64,000 nucleotides of DNA from Gigaspora margarita (Eukaryota; Glomeromycota; Glomeromycetes; Diversisporales; Gigasporaceae). Both the position numbers and the translations under genes were made by a program. The notes beneath the pieces were generated by a model. The model had not been told where the DNA came from. It saw only the letters and a program-made list of their open reading frames with translations, and did not search any database. Location: NCBI GenBank assembly GCA_009809945.1, contig WTPW01002257.1, positions 1 to 64,000 of the forward strand. Reading direction: 5' to 3'. This document shows, piece after piece, positions 58,172-64,000 of the stretch. Each line of letters begins with the position of its first letter. The stretch's first letter is position 1.

Positions 58172-59512
58172 TCAACGTATTTCACCAATATTAGAAACTG
58201 TAAGAAGAGTCAATTCAATCCCATTATCCTCATCTACTAAAATTTTGTCTACTGGGTGAAATAAAGTCGTATTTGTAGTAGAGTTTCCAGCTAATAACAA
58301 ACCAACAATGTTAACATTCTCGCGTACTACACCATCGTCATCGGTTGAATATTGGAACACGGGACCACCAGAGTCACCCTCAGCAGAAAACAATTCTGCT
58401 TCCAGAACAAACTTATATGTTTTCCCATCCATTATTAAAGTATCATGGATTTCTCTTAAAGTCCCACAAGTGACATGTGTTCTATAACCAGATTTACATA
58501 TAGTGGATCCTATATCCTTCTCAGATAATACTTTATGGCCAACAATATGTAATTCCAGATAAGTTCGATCATCTGAATTCATTATAGAAGGAAAAATAGA
58601 GAGCTTAGTATCACTAGTGTTTACCGCAACATAACCCCTGTCAATAGGCTCATAATCGTAAGTTTCCATTGTCCCAACAAAAGTATTTGTCATCAATGAA
58701 TTCCATGTCAGATGATAAAAATCCACTGAACCATCGGATTTAAAGGGTCCTTTAATTGCACAATGTCCTACTGTTGTTAAGAGTATTATTTCTGGAAATT
58801 CTTTATCAACCACCCAGAAACCTGCGCTACATCCATAGGATTCTTTGTTATGCAGACCATCTCCACCTAAGATTTCAATTGCTAGTTTAGGCCGTTTGCT
58901 TGGTGGGGCTCGTTTTATTAAATTTCGTTTGTTTTGGTTTGGACCATGTTGGTAATTTGAAATTGACGAAATAGATATCCCACGATGTCTTATAATCACG
59001 TTAAATTTTTTAGCGTGATTAATAAAATCATTGTTTTCTTTATCATTATAGTCTAAATATATAACTACATTATTAACTTTGTATTCGATATCAATTATTA
59101 AGTTATTCACATTGTATTGAATAACAAGACTAATTAATTTTTTAAAAGTAGAATTTAAATTGGTCAAGGAATTAAACACTTGATTGAATTCTAATAGATC
59201 TTTATATTTTTCCATCTTTGGGTCTTCCAATATTTTTTGTTTATTAGATAAATTTAATATATTAATATATATTTTATTTGATTTCACATCAATATATGAT
59301 CCTCCAAAGTCTTCCTCATTTAGCAACGATGCTAATAAATGGTTTCCTGTAATTAAATTCTTCTTTCTGACTAATAACTCTGGCACTTCATTTTCAGCTA
59401 CATTCCATAAATCTGCCAACGGTTTATATTGACTATGAATTGAATGATTTTGTAATATAATAAATAAAATAAATAAAGTTTGAAAGAAACATATTCTATA
59501 TGTGTTTTTCAT
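58172..59512 (-). CDS. Secreted chymotrypsin-fold (S1) serine protease precursor
   Basis: A single 446-aa exon. The N-terminus (YRICFFQTLFILFIILQNHS) is a signal peptide. Residues about 30-190 form a pro-region without cysteines, possibly an inhibitory fold as in streptogrisin/alpha-lytic-type enzymes. A basic stretch (NKRNLIKRAPPSKRPK) precedes the mature part and could be a Kex2-type cleavage site. The catalytic triad is visible: His250 (TTVGHC), Asp291 (EPIDRGYVAV) and Ser381 (EGDSGGPVFQ). Cysteines bracket His and Ser regions as in bacterial-type S1 proteases. It probably acts outside the cell on proteins. The start is the first Met, followed directly by the signal. No lesion is seen. Confidence 0.85.
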   Translation of the reverse strand: MKNTYRICFFQTLFILFIILQNHSIHSQYKPLADLWNVAENEVPELLVRKKNLITGNHLLASLLNEEDFGGSYIDVKSNKIYINILNLSNKQKILEDPKMEKYKDLLEFNQVFNSLTNLNSTFKKLISLVIQYNVNNLIIDIEYKVNNVVIYLDYNDKENNDFINHAKKFNVIIRHRGISISSISNYQHGPNQNKRNLIKRAPPSKRPKLAIEILGGDGLHNKESYGCSAGFWVVDKEFPEIILLTTVGHCAIKGPFKSDGSVDFYHLTWNSLMTNTFVGTMETYDYEPIDRGYVAVNTSDTKLSIFPSIMNSDDRTYLELHIVGHKVLSEKDIGSTICKSGYRTHVTCGTLREIHDTLIMDGKTYKFVLEAELFSAEGDSGGPVFQYSTDDDGVVRENVNIVGLLLAGNSTTNTTLFHPVDKILVDEDNGIELTLLTVSNIGEIR

Positions 59513-61148
59513 TATTGATAATGATGTAATAAAACGTTATTAATGTCGATTGAATATTTTTTGTTTCGTATATAGAAAAATATTGATACTTCATATTTTT
59601 TAACGCCTTTTATCTCTCACTTTTATAATTTCATAAAAGACAATTAATTTACGAGGATGAAGGCATTTCCGATTGAAATAATTACCGTATAAGCGCGAAA
59701 TAGTGCACATCTGCGCATTAATTAATTGATCTAGGCGTTATTTTGGATACGCCCATGTGTATTATTTCAAAATAAGGGTTGATTTTTTTGATCCACATAC
59801 AGTATGTTATATTACATTAAGCAGATCAAATGATGTGTACTTATAGAAAGAAAATATATGTGAAGTGCACTTATAGCACTTATAGGAAGAAAGTGCATGT
59901 GAAGTGGACTTATAAAGAATGCACTTATGGAAGGGTCGATTGGCATATCATTTTTCCAACAATGATTATATGCTACATTAGAGTGCGCGTTAATTCGGAA
60001 CGCCCATGGGCATTAATTCGAGACCACTTAAACTATTTTTGAAGGTTTCTATTTTCAAAATAATGTTATTTCACACTTATACGGTGCGAACCAGAGTACC
60101 GGTTCATACTGTATTTATATATTTTGCCTTGATTGATTCAATAGTTGATTCGATAAACTATTGAATCAATGAAGGTAGTCCGATCATAATAAGGTCCCCT
60201 ACTTTAAATTAAATGTAATTTATCAAGGTATCAACTATATATACTATATTTATCCATTAAATGCTTATTTTACGGATAGTCATTTAACCAACTTCTTTCA
60301 TACAGTTGTTGGCCGATGACTTTCAATCCCATATGACTTTTGTAATCTGTCATAAATCATTTGGTCGTAACGAGTAAATATGACTTATTACCTTTAAATA
60401 TAATAAAAATCATAGTAACGAAATTTTTTTATTAGCATCAAATACAAGAATCAATAACTGATATGGTATGAATGATTAGTGTTCCGCATGAACCGGTTCC
60501 GGAACCGAAAAACTTGGAACCGACCTGAATGATCCGAAATACAGCCAACCAACGTGCGTTACTTGATTTCGGTTCGGGTTCTAGGCATAACAGATAAATA
60601 GCTAATACTACTGCATATACTTGCTATATTACGTTCGGTATAAATGTGCATCCTGAAATAACGCACAGGTGCTCAAAATAACAAGCAGATGCGCGTTATT
60701 GCGCGTAAATACAGTAGGTTGTTTTAAAATTTAAATATTATACAAAGGATAGAGAAAATATGTAACAGTATTGACATTTTAGAACAATCTAATATAGTCT
60801 GTGATCAAAGGTAGATAGATGTAGAAGTGATTATCATTTCATTAGTTGAAGAAAGGAAAATTCGTAAAAAAAAGTTTAAAAAGCCAATAACGCACATGAG
60901 CATGAGAATCAAGATGCAACCATTTTCATAACACCTCGAGTTTCTCATTTTGTAATTTTGTATAACCAAGTTTTGCCAAAAATAAACACAAGCCATTTAA
61001 AAAAAATGAAAAGAATCTAAAAGAATTGCATAGCGTAATTCGAAAGCAACTTTTTTCTTTTCTCTTTTTATTTTATTTTTTTTTTTTTTTGCGCTAACAA
61101 ATTTGAAAGCATTTTTTTGTTTTTTTTACTCTGACTTATCAAACGCTT
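59513..61148. other. Intergenic DNA with several word islands
   Basis: At 59830-59940 CACTTATAGGAAGAAAGTGC words repeat in tandem. At 59690-60010 and 60630-60715 there are short GCGCGTTATT/ATAACGCAC segments. At 60480-60590 the word GAACCGGTTCCGGAACC recurs. Just before the LYR gene there is a pyrimidine-rich run. No gene is recognised. Confidence 0.4.
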
Positions 61149-63140
61149 ATGGACAAAGTAATTCGAAGGCAACAAGTTCTTTCGCTCTACAGAAACATTC
61201 TCAAGGAATCGTCAAAGTTTTTTGATGATAATGCAAAGTATGCATTTTTTGGTCGTAAAAAAAAAGGATTTTCTAAGGTTTATACGCATTATTTAATGAT
61301 TCGTTAGAATATTCTTAAAAAATCGAACGAAAAAGAGATTTAAAGAGTATAAGAACGAAACTGATGAAACCAGGATTTTAAACAAATTAGCCGATGCCCG
61401 TCAGGTTGAATTATTTCTGCTAAGCTTGTTAAAAGAATTTTTTTCATATCTGTGTCGATTAAATGTGATTCTATCCTAAAATTTTTTATTAATTTTCAGG
61501 CACTAAGCAGGCTTAAGAGAGCCAATGTATTTGATATTAAATCTGTTACTCGCGTTTTGGAATTGACATATGGGAGGAGAGGACCTATGAGACATCAAAT
61601 GCTTAAGGTTTGAGATTTATATTTTATGCGGTATATTGAAAGATTTTATTATTTACATGTCAACAATGGGTCCCAATCATTTCCTGATATTTATTTTCCC
61701 GAACAATCATTCCCTGACAATCGTTTCTCTCCCTAAAACAACTGGAGAGAGTTAATAAAAAAGGGACAAATTTTTTTTGTTTTCTGAACTTTACTAAACC
61801 AAATTTAATAAAAAAAAATTTTTTTTTAATTCTATATAATTATAGAATTAAATCAAAAGAAAAAAATTTTATAAAATTTGGTTTAATAGTTGAGATATTT
61901 TAACTGACAATTCACGTAGAGAGAATTTGCATTAATAAATCCATAACTAATATATATAAAATATAGAAATTAATATTCCTTACTATATAAAGTTAATTTT
62001 TATTAAGATAACAACTTATGGGCTATTAATTAAAGTTGTATAGCTTTGTTTTGTGATTCTTATGGTAGCAAGAGTGGTAAAATTAGTTGAATATATATAA
62101 GGTTATAAGCAATTTAAATTTAAAAATTTCTATAAAATCATAGGAATCACGGTTCCTGTATTAATATATTTTATTATATTTAGTTATAAAAATCTCCCCT
62201 GTTAATATTCTCATTCTATCGCGAATTGTCAATTAAATTTCAAAAAAAAAAGTTACTAAAAATTATTTGTCCTTTTTTTTTTTTTTTGCTAATTCCCCAG
62301 TTGTTCTGACTTGAGGAATAAAAGTGTTGGGAAATAATTGTATTGAGGAAAATGATTATTGGAGAAATGTTGGGATCCTATCGACAATAGCCCATTATAA
62401 ATGAACCAAGTGAAGCTCCCAAGCCCATTGTTCGAGGATTTCCAAGAACTGCTCCACCACGAATGTCACCGCCACTTCAAACATTATTGTCATCACAAAC
62501 AAAAAATTTATATCCTACGCTACCAGTACCAAAACATAAACCTTTATACCCATCACGAAAAGCGAACCTATTGTGGAGACATTATTCTAAAATTATGAAA
62601 ACTGTTATGCCACCTGTAGATAATATTACATTAGATCAATTAGAAATAAATGCTGGAAAAGGCACTTTGACAGGAAAAGGTATTGCAAATAGAAGTATGT
62701 CATTAAGAAATCATAATCTTGATAGGCAAAATAATTTGAAGATTCAAAATACGGATGCACCAAAAAGTCCGCGTGATCTTGTGAAAGAAGGACCATATTG
62801 CACTGCTAGACCTCATAATCCAAGACCTCGTTTTATACGGCGATTATACCAAAGACTTCTAACCAAGATACCTATTATGGAAGTAGGCTCTGAGTCAACA
62901 CATTTATTAATTTCTGGTCTGAATACTCTTAAAAATAAAAACCATAACTCATCTACTGACATATTACCAAAAAAACGGTATATAATTACTAAATCTCCTT
63001 GGGCAAATGGGCGTCCTCTTCCACTAGTAAATCACATAGATTGGCAAGGATTGGATCCTTTAGAAGTAGCAAAGCTTATTGATGATAAAAAAACTCAAAA
63101 ATTAAAAAAAAGTTATGCTGAAGATAATTTGCCTATTTGA
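61149..63140 (+). CDS. LYR-motif mitochondrial-type protein, 347 aa, four exons
   Basis: Exons 61149-61237, 61308-61404, 61500-61607 and 62391-63140 splice in frame through GT-AG introns to 347 aa. The N-terminus MDKVIRRQQVLSLYRNILKE carries the LYR tripeptide and the following FLKNRTKKRFKEYK typical of Complex1_LYR proteins, which bind acyl carrier protein and act in mitochondrial assembly. After about residue 98 comes a long, proline-rich and basic extension (EAPKPIVRGFPRTAPPRMSP; LWRHYSKIMKTVMPPVDNI; RFIRRLYQRLLTKIPIM; KSPWANGRPLPL). Usual LYR proteins are about 80-120 aa, so the extension is unusual. It could be a mitoribosomal or assembly factor; I cannot name it. Intron 3 (783 bases) contains a MITE. 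Confidence 0.75.
61742..62305. mobile_element. GGGACA-family MITE, copy 3, inside LYR gene intron 3
   Basis: AGAGTTAATAAAAAAGGGAC at the left and GTCCTTTTTTTTTTTTTTGC at the right match the 10381-10632 family, with the inner fold around GGTTTAATAGTTGAGATATTT. It is longer than the other copies. The segment from about 61960 to 62210 looks like a further insertion. Confidence 0.55.
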
Positions 63141-64000
63141 TATATACATTTTGTATAAACTTCTTATATTATTTAGCATATAATAAAATCTTTAAATTTT
63201 TATTCCAACTGCTATTTAAATAAGCATATTTACACATAATTCGACCTAAATTATTTCATATAATAAAATATTTAATTTAAAGTTTGAGATTAATGCTGTT
63301 CAAAATATCCTGAATAGTTTTTTTTTATATATTGTTTATAGTATTTTTTAAATTTTTATTTCCAAATTTGTATTTTTAATTTGAACAATTATAACACTTT
63401 TATGATATATATTAATCCTATTATAGCCTTTTATCTTAAGATTTTTGTTAGTTAAATACATATATATCAGATATGTAAGTTAGGGTTTTAATTATACTGT
63501 TAGATCTTTTTAAATATGTCCTTTATAAATGCTTACTTTTTTTAAATATGCATTCAAATTCTGGTTCAAATATATACTTGACTTCTATAAAATGCATTTT
63601 TTTTAATACATATTGTTAAAATATGGTTCCAAAGCGTGCATTTAGAGCGATCTGATTATACTAATATATATAATATATAGTATAATACTAGATATAGTTC
63701 AATTTTTCTGAATACAATTTTTTTAAAATATACATTTACAAAAATCTTTGTTCTTGTGAGAGAGGGCTAAAAAAAACCTTTGTAATAAGTATATAATCTT
63801 GTTTGGCCCTAATACTTTTTAAATTTTACATACTATATAGTTCTATACATATATATTTCACTTAGAAAAAATTAATTGTTTAATATTATTTAACGTAATA
63901 TAACAGCTATATACTATGCTTTAAATTACTAATTTGAAATTTTTTTAAAAAAAATAGCTTGTCAAATTAGAAATTTTTATATACTGTACTAAAAGGTAAA
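63141..64000. other. AT-rich 3' flank, no gene seen
   Basis: Very A+T-rich DNA with short TATATA runs. I see no open frame, repeat family or RNA gene. Confidence 0.5.

Noticed and set aside
58172-59512. Plus-strand frame at 59184-59432
   Set aside because: It is antisense to the pro-region of the intact protease and has no motif.

Overview
The window looks like nuclear DNA of an early-diverging filamentous fungus, most likely an arbuscular mycorrhizal fungus of the Rhizophagus type. This is inferred from very AT-rich intergenic DNA, many short GT-AG introns, a SPRY-TPR gene, a multi-exon gene family I associate with this lineage, a retained augmin (HAUS3) gene, and a heavy load of small DNA transposons. 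No database search was possible, so the organism call is an inference.

Layout. Positions 1-14.4 kb are almost entirely nested repeats: foldback elements with a TA-ACCGTATGTTTCC type end, TTAA and TTA MITEs, islands built from one short word, and two SINE-like retroposons with perfect target-site duplications. The stretch 15.0-18.0 kb carries a eukaryotic IS607-like transposon: a spliced serine recombinase (TnpA, 244 aa) and a seven-exon Fanzor/TnpB RNA-guided nuclease (470 aa). Their reading frames overlap and share one intron. From 19.1 to 21.9 kb lies a decayed lineage-specific gene. From 22.7 to 24.9 kb is a tandem-duplicated non-coding block with a precisely datable MITE insertion. From 26.6 to 28.7 kb is a broken piggyBac transposase, next to a cluster of the palindrome GCAGGCAAATTTGCCTGC. 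From 30 to 34 kb there are several more MITEs.

The right half is more gene-like. It holds a decayed cyclopropane-fatty-acid-synthase-like methyltransferase (35.6-37.4 kb, minus), a hAT transposase remnant (39.3-39.9 kb, minus), a SPRY-TPR gene with an in-frame TGA (41.3-42.8 kb), intact phosphoserine aminotransferase serC/SER1 (45.3-46.5 kb), a membrane-anchored cytochrome-b5-like MAPR protein (46.7-47.6 kb, minus), HAUS3 (50.2-52.9 kb, minus), a secreted chymotrypsin-fold protease (58.2-59.5 kb, minus) and a 347-aa LYR-motif protein (61.1-63.1 kb).

The most interesting system is the IS607-Fanzor element. It keeps the bacterial tnpA-tnpB overlap inside a spliced eukaryotic transcript. It has the rearranged RuvC-II site known for Fanzors and carries a strong hairpin at the 3' end of the nuclease gene where a guide (omega) RNA would be expected. 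One zinc ligand is changed from Cys to Tyr, so its activity is uncertain. The housekeeping genes here are unrelated to one another and do not form a pathway; the mobile elements have accumulated between them and in their introns.
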